From: Fidelibacterota bacterium UBA7300
GTDB lineage: Bacteria; Fidelibacterota; Marinisomatia; Marinisomatales; UBA2128
Direction: 5' to 3'
Length of the DNA: 5,467 nt
Assembly (NCBI GenBank): GCA_002471865.1
Contig: DKQU01000012.1
Span: forward strand, 1-5,467
The first letter of the stretch is position 1. Every line of letters begins with the position of its first letter. The translations under genes and the position numbers were made by a program. Positions 1 to 5,467 of the stretch are shown piece by piece. Under the pieces are notes generated by a model. It was not told the DNA's origin. It ran no database searches and was given only the letters and a program-made list of their open reading frames with translations.

Positions 1-686
1 GTGCCTCGACGCTCTTCCAACTGATCGTCGTTGTAGTGCTTCAACTGTTTTTTATCAACCGGCGACCACCGGATTCCTGGTGAATGCATGGCAATCCATT
101 TTTGCTGTTTTCTCGGTTTTTGAGCGCCGTGAAAAATGTAATCTCCACTCCTCGTGTAGAAAAACAGTGTATCTGTCGCCGTGTTGAAGCGGCTGATGCC
201 GTCGAACACTTTTTTCGTCCGGTTGATGATAATCTCATTCCGAAACCCTTTAGAGCCGAAAATTTCGTCCAGCAAAATCCGCATGTGGTGACCGAAATGG
301 TAATCCGTCCGCATGTAAAAACTGCCGTCATCGGATAAAAGCTCACGAAGCAAAATCACTCGTCTCCGGAGCCATTCCAGATAATCGGCGCCGGTCCGCT
401 TGGCAGAATAAGCGTGGGAGTGATTCCGACCGTAGGCGTCACCCGTTCCAAAAGGTGGATCAATGTAAATAAGCCGGACACCGGAAGAACCGTCGTCGTT
501 TTTCAGCTTTCCTTGCTCTTTCTCATCTATGAGAGTTCGAAGAGCGGACAGGTTATCGCCGAAAATAATCCGGTTTTGCCACGCTGATTCGCCAAAGCTA
601 GTGACTTTATGCAGAGACACCCGGGGAGTCTCTTCAAGGACTTGTTCGGGAGATGCTTTGTCGGGATAGGTTAGTTCAAACGGCAT
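1..686 (-). CDS. Site-specific DNA methyltransferase (beta-class N4/N6-adenine or cytosine type), N-terminal part, cut by left edge
   Basis: Translating the minus strand from the ATG at 684-686 gives 228 uninterrupted codons running off the left edge. Near the N-terminus is NRIIFGDNLSALRTL (residues 38-52), the lead-in typical of Type III Mod-like enzymes. It is followed by the catalytic motif IV in RLIYIDPPFGTGDAYG (DPPF at 76-79). Then come EWLRRRVILLRELL (104-117), SDDGSFYMRTDYHFGHHMR (118-136) and LLDEIFG (138-144), which match the conserved block after motif IV in this family. Motif IV ahead of the SAM-binding FxGxG motif is the beta-class order, so FxGxG should lie beyond the window. 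An in-frame TAA two codons upstream makes this ATG the first possible one; no clear Shine-Dalgarno is visible. It transfers methyl from S-adenosylmethionine to an amino group of A or C; the target site cannot be read here. It follows rmuC by 34 bp on the same strand and may be cotranscribed. By hand count 11 of 20 Arg codons are CGG, more than in the DUF58 gene, a weak hint of a different origin. Whether it is a solitary methylase or part of a restriction system is unknown. Confidence 0.93.
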   Translation of the reverse strand, partial: MPFELTYPDKASPEQVLEETPRVSLHKVTSFGESAWQNRIIFGDNLSALRTLIDEKEQGKLKNDDGSSGVRLIYIDPPFGTGDAYGRNHSHAYSAKRTGADYLEWLRRRVILLRELLSDDGSFYMRTDYHFGHHMRILLDEIFGSKGFRNEIIINRTKKVFDGISRFNTATDTLFFYTRSGDYIFHGAQKPRKQQKWIAMHSPGIRWSPVDKKQLKHYNDDQLEERRG

Positions 687-720
687 AACTTATAATTGTA
701 AATATAATATTAATAAATGA
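687..720 (-). other. Very AT-rich spacer between rmuC and the methyltransferase gene
   Basis: This 34-bp gap is almost entirely A/T and contains the 8-bp palindrome TAATATTA (705-712). It has no recognisable GC-rich terminator hairpin, so readthrough from rmuC into the methyltransferase gene is plausible. The AT-rich stretch could equally hold a separate promoter, since TATAAT-like strings occur by chance in such sequence. No Shine-Dalgarno motif precedes the methyltransferase ATG. Confidence 0.4.
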
Positions 721-1845
721 TCAATCTTCCTCTTCGTCACTATTCTCTTCTGTCAACAGTTTACCTTCTCCAGTCCCTAGACTGATTTCATTGATCTTGT
801 TGACCGGTTTCTCGAGTTGTCGGGTCCGGGTGGTTTCCAAATCCTCATAGTGTTTTTGCACAGTATTCAGCGATTTCCCCAGAGCATCAACCTTCCCGGA
901 AAACTTCTGCCACTGCTCTGTAAAATCGTGTACCAGCTTCTGGATCTCCATAGCCTGAGATTCCATATGAAAGCTCTGCACGGACTGACGCACCATTGCC
1001 AAGACAGCAAACAGTGTGATGGGAGAACAGAGCAACACCTGATTATCCATGGCGAACTCTACCAAGTTTTCCTCACCTTTCTTCGGCTTGTTCAGGAAAG
1101 CGTAAATCCCTTCATTCGGAATGAACATGAGCACAAAATCGAGCGTGTCATCTGCAGTATCGATATAATCTCTTTTGGTCAGCGCCTTGACATGACCTTT
1201 CACATCTTTCAGGAATGCTTTTCTCTCTGCGATCTGTACTTGTTCGTCTTCCGCCGAGAAAAGTGCCGCATAGTGATCCCAGGGAAATTTCACATCCATA
1301 TTCACCCGTTTTCCATGCGGGAGCAGAAATGTAAAATCGGGCTTCCCCTCTTTGCTTCCTGACTGAGTCTCGTAATTGATCCCTTCTTTCAATCCGAGGT
1401 AGCCGAGAATGTCTTCTACCATCCGCTCGCCCCATTGTCCGCGTGCCTGCGAACTGGAGAGAATCTGACGCAGTTTTAAAGTTGTGTCAGACAGTTCGGT
1501 AATCCCTCTTTGCGACGACTCCATCTGACCTTTCAGCTCGGTAGTTTGTGTTGTCAGCCCCTTCAATTGAGTTTTCATCTCCTTCAAGGTAGCATCTATG
1601 AGCTTTTTCTTTTCCTCCAGCGTGCCGGCTCCTTTTTCCATTTGACCTTTGAGTGTTTCGTTTGCTAGCTTCAGAAACTGGTCGGTACTCTGACGAAGAG
1701 CTTCTGCAGAGAGAGCGGCGAACGCATCTTTCATGCTTTCGGTATTGGTAGAAGAATCCTCCTTTTGGCGATTTACAATATAGTAAACAGCAGCTCCACC
1801 CAAGGCGATACCGATAACAAGTAGAATTAGAGAGGTGAAATCCAT
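721..1845 (-). CDS. rmuC: RmuC family protein (membrane-anchored, coiled-coil, nuclease-like fold)
   Basis: The product is 374 residues from the ATG at 1843-1845. An in-frame TTG at 1870-1872 would add nine residues. I prefer the ATG because the protein then begins directly with its membrane anchor, as RmuC proteins usually do. Visible order: one N-terminal membrane helix (about 3-24, LILLVIGIALGGAAVYYIV); a charged coiled coil (about 35-130); the RmuC core starting at SSSQARGQWGE (130-140); GKPDF (167-171) and MDVKFP (183-188), together resembling a PD-(D/E)xK nuclease site; FVLMFIPNEGIYAFL (237-251); a second helical region; and an acidic tail ending EENSDEEED. E. coli RmuC is about 475 residues; shorter forms such as this are common. 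In E. coli, loss of rmuC raises inversion at short inverted repeats, hence the usual name DNA recombination protein; its biochemical activity is poorly defined. Here it precedes the methyltransferase gene by 34 bp and diverges from the kinase-fusion gene. The family call is firm; a nuclease activity is inferred only. Confidence 0.95.
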   Translation of the reverse strand: MDFTSLILLVIGIALGGAAVYYIVNRQKEDSSTNTESMKDAFAALSAEALRQSTDQFLKLANETLKGQMEKGAGTLEEKKKLIDATLKEMKTQLKGLTTQTTELKGQMESSQRGITELSDTTLKLRQILSSSQARGQWGERMVEDILGYLGLKEGINYETQSGSKEGKPDFTFLLPHGKRVNMDVKFPWDHYAALFSAEDEQVQIAERKAFLKDVKGHVKALTKRDYIDTADDTLDFVLMFIPNEGIYAFLNKPKKGEENLVEFAMDNQVLLCSPITLFAVLAMVRQSVQSFHMESQAMEIQKLVHDFTEQWQKFSGKVDALGKSLNTVQKHYEDLETTRTRQLEKPVNKINEISLGTGEGKLLTEENSDEEED

Positions 1846-1895
1846 AGCTTCAAAATAACCTGAATAATTCAAGATAACAATTCCAGAAGGAAAAA

Positions 1896-1931
1896 ATGAG
1901 CATAAAAAAGATGATTCTGCTTTCGGAATAA
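1896..1931 (+). CDS. Possible 11-codon leader ORF (MSIKKMILLSE)
   Basis: An ATG at 1896-1898 opens an 11-codon ORF ending at TAA 1929-1931, 25 bp before the start of the fusion gene. It is preceded by AGAAGG (1885-1890) with a 5-base A-only spacer, the best Shine-Dalgarno-like site in the window, whereas the large gene downstream has none. The peptide starts like a positively charged signal-peptide n-region and then stops. It could be a translated leader that delivers ribosomes to the downstream ATG, a decayed older N-terminus, or chance in A-rich DNA. It shows no attenuator-like run of one amino acid. A low-confidence call, recorded because of the contrast in ribosome-binding signals. Confidence 0.22.
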   Translation: MSIKKMILLSE

Positions 1932-1934
1932 AAT

Positions 1935-1947
1935 TGTAACGGTTACA
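1935..1947. promoter_or_regulatory. Perfect 6-1-6 inverted repeat, candidate operator
   Basis: TGTAAC and GTTACA flank a single G, a perfect dyad ending 9 bp before the ATG of the fusion gene. The size and symmetry suit binding by a small dimeric repressor, and the position would let it block transcription or translation of the fusion gene. It lies about 90 bp upstream of the rmuC ATG, so it could also affect that gene. The stem is too short to act as a terminator. No regulator gene is in the window, and an isolated 13-bp dyad can arise by chance. Confidence 0.35.
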
Positions 1948-1956
1948 TTCTCACCC

Positions 1957-3468
1957 ATGTTGCCGAGACTCCAACTGTTTCAGAGTGAATGGGTAACTTT
2001 TGCTGCTTTTTTCGGGTTGATTATCATCCTGATTGGACTCAGCGAACTCTTGCGTTCCCGTCTCCACTGGACTACTGAGTCAAGCCGAAAGTTTGTTCAT
2101 ATTCTCGTCGGTATCTGTCTTCTCTTCAGCCTTTTTCTTTTTAAATCCAATACTCAACCTATTATTCTTGCAATTATTTTCATCTTCATCAATGGTGCAG
2201 CACTCAAGATGGAACGCTTCGCCGCCATGCACGCGACGCGACGCAAATCATTCGGTACGGTCTATTTCCCTGTCGCGTATCTGATTCTGGTCCTCGGATG
2301 GTGGGATAATCCTGCTTCGCTTATTACCGCTCTTCTTCTGCTAACCTTTGCGGATACAGTGGCAACAGTAATAGGTGAATCTGTCCATACTCCAGACACT
2401 TTTGTCGTTTGGCAAGATATAAAATCCGTCCAAGGCACCATTGCCATGTTTCTGATGTCAATTGTTCTAATTGCCGGCGGAATTATATTCGTTTCTCATT
2501 GCCTTGGCGATCAAATGACTGCACCTAAATTGCTAATCCCAAAAGTTCTTTTCATCGCGTTCCTTGCCACTGCAGCCGAAGCTGCTTCCAGCAGAGGTTC
2601 GGATAATCTATCTGTCCCTCTGATAACTGTAATAGGACTCGATCTCTATAATAAACTGGCAGCTTCCAATGAAATATCACTTTTCCTTGTCTCGATACTC
2701 GTTGCTCTGATCTTGTCTTTTACGGCCAATTACTTTAGATCACTTACAAATGGCGGCGCACTGGGAGCTACTGTTATGGGAATTTTCATTTTTAGCATTG
2801 GCGGGCTCGAATTCCTGGTTCCCATCTTAGCTTTTTTCATACTATCGTCTATTCTATCTCGTCTCGGGAAAAAAAGAAAAATCGACAGGAAACATCAATT
2901 TGGAAAAGGAGCACGCCGAGATATCGTTCAAGTATTCGCGAACGGGGGTATTCCCATGCTTATAGCCATTTGGTACTTCTACACCCCTTCTCCGGAACTC
3001 TACATCGTTTACTTGGCATCTTTGGCAGCAGCCACAGCAGATACTTGGGGTACAGAGATCGGATTTTTCTCGGCAAAACCTCCTCGGAATATTACGACTT
3101 TTCGGAAGGTAACGACTGGTAGCTCAGGCGGAGTTTCTCTTCTGGGAACTTTCGGTTCTATTCTTGGCGCCGCGGCCATAGGAGGTATCAGCTACCTCTT
3201 TCTAAAAGACTTACAGTCGCTGATCTTGATTACATCGGCTGGATTTGCTGCAAGTCTGGTTGACTCACTGCTGGGATCTACAGTTCAGGCGAATTTCGAA
3301 TGTACAGATTGTCATGTCCTGACAGAATTGGAAATACATTGTGATAGACGAGCTATGAAAGTTCGTGGAATCCGGGAAATTACCAACGATACTGTAAACC
3401 TTCTCTGTACACTTTCCGGCGCTGTAATAGCGCTGGCGGTGATAACTTACTACTTAGACTCCATCTAA
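1957..3468 (+). CDS. Fused phytol/dolichol-kinase-like and DUF92 (TMEM19/VTE6-like) integral membrane protein
   Basis: This 503-residue polytopic membrane protein has two recognisable halves. Residues about 1-255 match the phytol kinase/dolichol kinase (CTP-dependent, VTE5/SEC59) group: SSRKFVHILVG (42-52), RRKSFGTVYFP (95-105), LTFADTVATVIGE (129-141), DIKSVQGTIAM (154-164) and TAAEAASSRGSDNLSVPL (205-222). Residues about 256-500 match DUF92: NGGALGATVMG (265-275), QVFANGG (325-331), AAATADTWGTEIG (357-369), VTTGSSGGVSLLGT (385-398), GFAASLVDSLLGSTVQ (429-444), a C449/C452/C462 cluster, and NDTVNLL (477-483). In plants and cyanobacteria VTE5 makes phytyl phosphate and the DUF92 protein VTE6 makes phytyl diphosphate. 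One chain could therefore carry out both phosphorylations of an isoprenoid alcohol at the membrane. The real substrate is unknown; without photosynthesis genes it may be dietary phytol, farnesol, geranylgeraniol or a polyprenol. Upstream in-frame codons contain no ATG/GTG/TTG before a stop, so the ATG at 1957 is the start. The 3' end overlaps the convergent BatD-like gene by 15 bp. Domain calls are firm; the activity is inferred. Confidence 0.9.
   Translation: MLPRLQLFQSEWVTFAAFFGLIIILIGLSELLRSRLHWTTESSRKFVHILVGICLLFSLFLFKSNTQPIILAIIFIFINGAALKMERFAAMHATRRKSFGTVYFPVAYLILVLGWWDNPASLITALLLLTFADTVATVIGESVHTPDTFVVWQDIKSVQGTIAMFLMSIVLIAGGIIFVSHCLGDQMTAPKLLIPKVLFIAFLATAAEAASSRGSDNLSVPLITVIGLDLYNKLAASNEISLFLVSILVALILSFTANYFRSLTNGGALGATVMGIFIFSIGGLEFLVPILAFFILSSILSRLGKKRKIDRKHQFGKGARRDIVQVFANGGIPMLIAIWYFYTPSPELYIVYLASLAAATADTWGTEIGFFSAKPPRNITTFRKVTTGSSGGVSLLGTFGSILGAAAIGGISYLFLKDLQSLILITSAGFAASLVDSLLGSTVQANFECTDCHVLTELEIHCDRRAMKVRGIREITNDTVNLLCTLSGAVIALAVITYYLDSI
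3416..3436 (+). other. Stem-loop near the 3' end of the fusion gene
   Basis: GCGCT (3419-3423) and AGCGC (3429-3433) pair around a GTAAT loop. The plus-strand RNA can extend this to an 8-bp stem, including one G-U pair, with CC (3416-3417) and GG (3435-3436). It is the strongest hairpin I found near the convergent gene ends, about 30 bp before the stop codon. No run of U follows it, so it is not a standard intrinsic terminator. It lies within codons for SGAVIAL and could be a by-product of coding. Confidence 0.25.
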
Positions 3469-4737
3469 AGCAGCTTCATCAGAAAAAATAATCCACTCAC
3501 GATGAGCTTGTCGAACGACTTCTACACCGCTTTCCAAATCTGAACTGAGTAACTTCGGATCAGGCTCATCCTTGGCAAATTTGACCTTATCTGCCCGTTC
3601 AAGCAGATTCATCAGACTTTCCTCCCACTCTTTCTCACCTTCAAATTGAGGAAGTACTTCCCGTATCTCTTCAGTGGTCATCTCCAAAACGCGAATAAAA
3701 TATTCATGCTCGAGAAATTCTCGGATAATCTGAGACAGTTCAAAATAAAAAGTTTTTACATTCTCTAAAGTAACATCACCTGCATCTAATTTTTCCAATT
3801 TCTTCAGAGCAATATTTAACGGAGGAGTTTTAATCGGAACATGCACGCGTGTAGGAAGTCTTCCCGTCTTTTTCAGCCAAATCCAAATGAGCAATCCGAC
3901 CAAAATAATAATCGCTGCAATCCTCGCTGCCAACCAATAGGGAAATGGTCCCCGATCCTTTATACGATATTCCAACATGCCAATTTCTCGATAATCAGAA
4001 TCATCCTCGGAGAGCAGTACGAATGAAATTCTCCCTGAATGATCTCCCTCTTCCTTCCATTCATTGATAGCCGAGATATAAACAGATAGGGAATCTCCCC
4101 AATTGTCTGAGTTAAAAGTCAGTTCATCCGGTTCCGCTTCCAACTGACCATTTTCATCGTATATGCTAACAGTTATTGATTTCTCAGGAGGATTGACCAT
4201 ATATACAGTAATCGTATCACTTTCGCCACCTTCTTTCAGTAATAAATATTCACCGGCATTGCTTTCTTTTTTTGATATTAGCGGAGGTAGCGGAACCGGC
4301 GAGATCATCTCTCTTAATACAGGAGACTTGTCGTCGATTACTGTTGTAATAGTGATCTCTACAGATTCTGTAGTTAATTTAGCACCTTGTTCTCCATCAC
4401 TACTTACTAAAACAGTATAGGGTGGAATCTCAAACTCTCCCACATTCCAGAAACGAAGCTGAAACTCCATCCCGGCTTGGAAAGGAGATAAAGAGATTAT
4501 TTCACGTCGACTGACGATCTCAACATCTTCATTGTCGATTGTTAACTGAGGAAATACTGCTGAGATGGTGTCATCTGACTCTACCAGAATCCGATACGTG
4601 AAAATATCACCAACTGTCCCTATTTGTGATTGAATCTTAGTCGAGATATCAGCAGGATATAATCCGGAAAAGAGCACAGAAAATGTTAATAGGAAAAAAA
4701 GCTGTCTCACAAAAAGTAAATCAGAAACGTTTCTCAC
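3454..4737 (-). CDS. BatD-like membrane protein with an inserted Calx-beta-like domain
   Basis: From the GTG at 4735-4737 the product is 427 residues. A second GTG at 4708-4710 would start MRQLFFLLTFSVLFSG, a cleaner signal peptide; it is equally plausible and gives 418 residues. Order (long form): signal peptide to about A29; a beta-rich extracytoplasmic domain (about 31-135) containing GDIFTYRILVE and FWNVGEFEIPPYTV, as in BatD/aerotolerance-type proteins; a proline-rich linker (SPVPLPPLI, 146-154); an inserted beta domain (about 163-256); a membrane helix (about 267-288); and a cytoplasmic helical domain (about 303-407) with ALKKLEKLDAGD and FYFELSQIIREFLEHEY, typical of BatD/DUF4381-like C-termini. 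The start overlaps the DUF58 stop by 17 bp, indicating translational coupling. In Bat operons, MoxR ATPase, DUF58, BatD and vWA proteins BatA/BatB are thought to form an envelope chaperone-like complex; Bacteroides Bat genes were linked to aerotolerance. The extreme C-terminus reads through a repeat-like sequence and overlaps the convergent gene. The family call rests on architecture and context, since sequence conservation in this family is low. Confidence 0.8.
   Translation of the reverse strand: MRNVSDLLFVRQLFFLLTFSVLFSGLYPADISTKIQSQIGTVGDIFTYRILVESDDTISAVFPQLTIDNEDVEIVSRREIISLSPFQAGMEFQLRFWNVGEFEIPPYTVLVSSDGEQGAKLTTESVEITITTVIDDKSPVLREMISPVPLPPLISKKESNAGEYLLLKEGGESDTITVYMVNPPEKSITVSIYDENGQLEAEPDELTFNSDNWGDSLSVYISAINEWKEEGDHSGRISFVLLSEDDSDYREIGMLEYRIKDRGPFPYWLAARIAAIIILVGLLIWIWLKKTGRLPTRVHVPIKTPPLNIALKKLEKLDAGDVTLENVKTFYFELSQIIREFLEHEYFIRVLEMTTEEIREVLPQFEGEKEWEESLMNLLERADKVKFAKDEPDPKLLSSDLESGVEVVRQAHREWIIFSDEAALDGV
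3496..3516 (-). repeat. Repeat-like segment encoding VRQAHRE within the C-terminus of the BatD-like gene
   Basis: On the minus strand the sequence GTTCGACAAGCTCATCGTGA (3497-3516) closely resembles a short dispersed repeat with the core TTCGACAAGCTCA that I recall from many bacterial genomes. When translated there it yields VRQAHRE-type peptides. Here it encodes residues 408-414, just after the conserved helical domain, followed by 13 residues to the stop. Only one copy is in this window, so repeat status rests on recognition and not on copies seen here. Confidence 0.5.
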
Positions 4738-5467
4738 GTAGACGAAAATATCTCATGAGAGGTTCTACAAAGTCACCGCCAGACTCAATGGGGATAATAT
4801 CCAATTTTTTCCTCAGACAATCCTTCTGGAATTCTTCCATTCTCTGGTTGAATCGCCGGCTGTAATCTGTTCTTGCTTTATCGGATGTAGTATCCAGCCA
4901 GAACGTTTCATCAGTCTCCGCATCATGTATCTTAACTAATCCCACATCCGGCAGATTTTTCTCTCCGGGATCATAGACTTGAATTCCAATAAGGTCGTGC
5001 TTTTGATTAGCAACTTGCATTGTTTGACTTACTTGGCTGTCCAAAAAGTCTGAGATAAGAAAAACAACACTGCGGCGATTAGCTACTCTGAGCAGATAAC
5101 TCAGCGCTTCGTCAATATTCGTCCCTTTCCCTTCCGGCTCGTGATACAGGAGTTCCCGAACCACTCGAAGCACGTGGGATGATCCTTTCTTGGGCGGGAT
5201 AAATCGTTCGACTTCTTCGCTGAAAATGAGCAAGCCAACCTTATCGTTATTCCGAATAGCGGAAAAACCGAGTACGGCTCCAATTTCAGCCGCAAGTTCT
5301 GCCTTAAAGCTGTCCGTTGTTCCAAAATGTCCCGATCGGCTGGCATCATAAACAATGTAAACTGTCAATTCTCGCTCTTCTTCCATCACCTTTACATAAG
5401 GATGATTTAAGCGAGCAGTCACATTCCAGTCAATAAGCCGAATGTCATCTCCGGGCTGATATTCCCT
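4721..5467 (-). CDS. DUF58 domain protein (vWA-like), 5' end cut by right edge
   Basis: The frame is open to the right edge, giving 248 residues. The GTG at 5420-5422 is the internal Val of DWNVTAR, not a start, because the codons upstream of it read REYQPGDDIRLIDWN, the hallmark of DUF58 proteins. About 40-60 N-terminal residues are missing, judging from a usual length near 290-300. The vWA-like domain has an apparently complete metal-binding set: DASRS (D41, S43, S45 of the visible part), T116 in KGTNIDEAL and D140 in LISDFLD. The C-terminal part includes LIGIQVYDPGE (159-169) and a final basic stretch ending LREKRF. DUF58 proteins are typically encoded next to a MoxR AAA+ ATPase and Bat proteins, and likely act as adaptor or substrate-binding subunits; their biochemistry is poorly known. 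The stop lies inside the start region of the BatD-like gene (17-bp overlap), so the two are cotranscribed. A moxR gene would be expected just beyond the right edge. Confidence 0.93.
   Translation of the reverse strand, partial: REYQPGDDIRLIDWNVTARLNHPYVKVMEEERELTVYIVYDASRSGHFGTTDSFKAELAAEIGAVLGFSAIRNNDKVGLLIFSEEVERFIPPKKGSSHVLRVVRELLYHEPEGKGTNIDEALSYLLRVANRRSVVFLISDFLDSQVSQTMQVANQKHDLIGIQVYDPGEKNLPDVGLVKIHDAETDETFWLDTTSDKARTDYSRRFNQRMEEFQKDCLRKKLDIIPIESGGDFVEPLMRYFRLREKRF

Larger units (their letters stand above)
1846..1956. promoter_or_regulatory. Divergent intergenic region between rmuC and the kinase-fusion gene
   Basis: This 111-bp segment must hold the promoters for both divergent genes unless they lie inside the coding regions. 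It is AT-rich. No convincing -35/-10 pair stands out on either strand, and the candidates I saw are too weak to place. It contains a 13-bp perfect inverted repeat (1935-1947) and an 11-codon ORF (1896-1931). The start codons of both flanking genes lack a good Shine-Dalgarno sequence. Because both promoters share this space, one bound regulator could affect both genes. Confidence 0.5.

Noticed and set aside
41..346. Minus-strand ORF of 101 codons and the plus-strand 84-codon ORF at 84-338
   Set aside because: Both lie within the methyltransferase gene in other frames; the methyltransferase frame with its DPPF motif is open throughout.
705..712. TAATATTA palindrome between rmuC and the methyltransferase
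   Set aside because: An 8-bp palindrome in almost pure A/T sequence is expected by chance.
817..1362. Plus-strand ORF of 181 codons opposite rmuC
   Set aside because: It is antisense to a firmly recognised RmuC core, has no recognisable domain and is rich in Cys/His/Phe, as expected for a reverse-strand shadow.
1870..1872. TTG as the rmuC start
   Set aside because: It adds nine residues before the membrane helix with no better ribosome-binding site; the ATG at 1845 gives the usual RmuC N-terminus. Not excluded.
4163..4420. Plus-strand 85-codon ORF opposite the BatD-like gene
   Set aside because: It is antisense to the inserted beta-domain coding region; no domain or ribosome-binding site supports it.
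5101..5355. Minus-strand ORF of 84 codons within the DUF58 gene
   Set aside because: It is in another frame of the DUF58 coding sequence, whose metal-binding motifs are intact; it shows no features of its own.
5420..5422. GTG as the start of the DUF58 protein
   Set aside because: The frame continues upstream as REYQPGDDIRLIDWN, a conserved DUF58 segment, so the gene extends past the right edge.

Overview
The window looks like a bacterial chromosome segment of moderate GC content, probably from the FCB superphylum (Bacteroidota/Ignavibacteria/Marinimicrobia-like). The reasons are a DUF58 plus BatD-like pair, a fused isoprenoid-alcohol kinase/DUF92 membrane protein, weak or absent Shine-Dalgarno sequences before most starts, and a Calx-beta-like domain of the kind common in such genomes. 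The phylum assignment is inference; no rRNA or marker gene is present.

Layout: five protein genes, two cut by the window edges. On the minus strand at the left (1-686) is the N-terminal part of a DNA methyltransferase with a DPPF catalytic motif. It lies 34 bp downstream of rmuC (minus, 721-1845), a membrane-anchored coiled-coil protein with a nuclease-like domain. A short divergent intergenic region (1846-1956) separates rmuC from a plus-strand gene (1957-3468). That region carries a perfect 13-bp inverted repeat and a possible 11-codon leader ORF. The plus-strand gene encodes a 503-residue polytopic membrane protein that joins a phytol/dolichol-kinase-like half to a DUF92 (TMEM19/VTE6-like) half. 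Its 3' end overlaps by 15 bp the 3' end of a convergent minus-strand gene (3454-4737) for a BatD-like protein. That gene in turn overlaps by 17 bp the end of a DUF58 gene (minus, 4721 to the right edge).

Three functional blocks result. The DUF58-BatD pair is the tail of a MoxR/DUF58/Bat-type operon whose remaining genes should lie to the right or elsewhere. The fusion protein is predicted to phosphorylate an isoprenoid alcohol in two steps. The rmuC-methyltransferase pair may belong to a DNA-modification locus that continues to the left.

The most unusual features are: (1) a Calx-beta-like domain inserted in the BatD-like protein between its first beta domain and its membrane helix; (2) the two kinase halves on one chain; (3) a C-terminus of the BatD-like protein that reads through a sequence resembling a dispersed genomic repeat; and (4) the inverted repeat and mini-ORF before the fusion gene. 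There are no rRNA, tRNA, CRISPR or insertion-sequence features that I can see.
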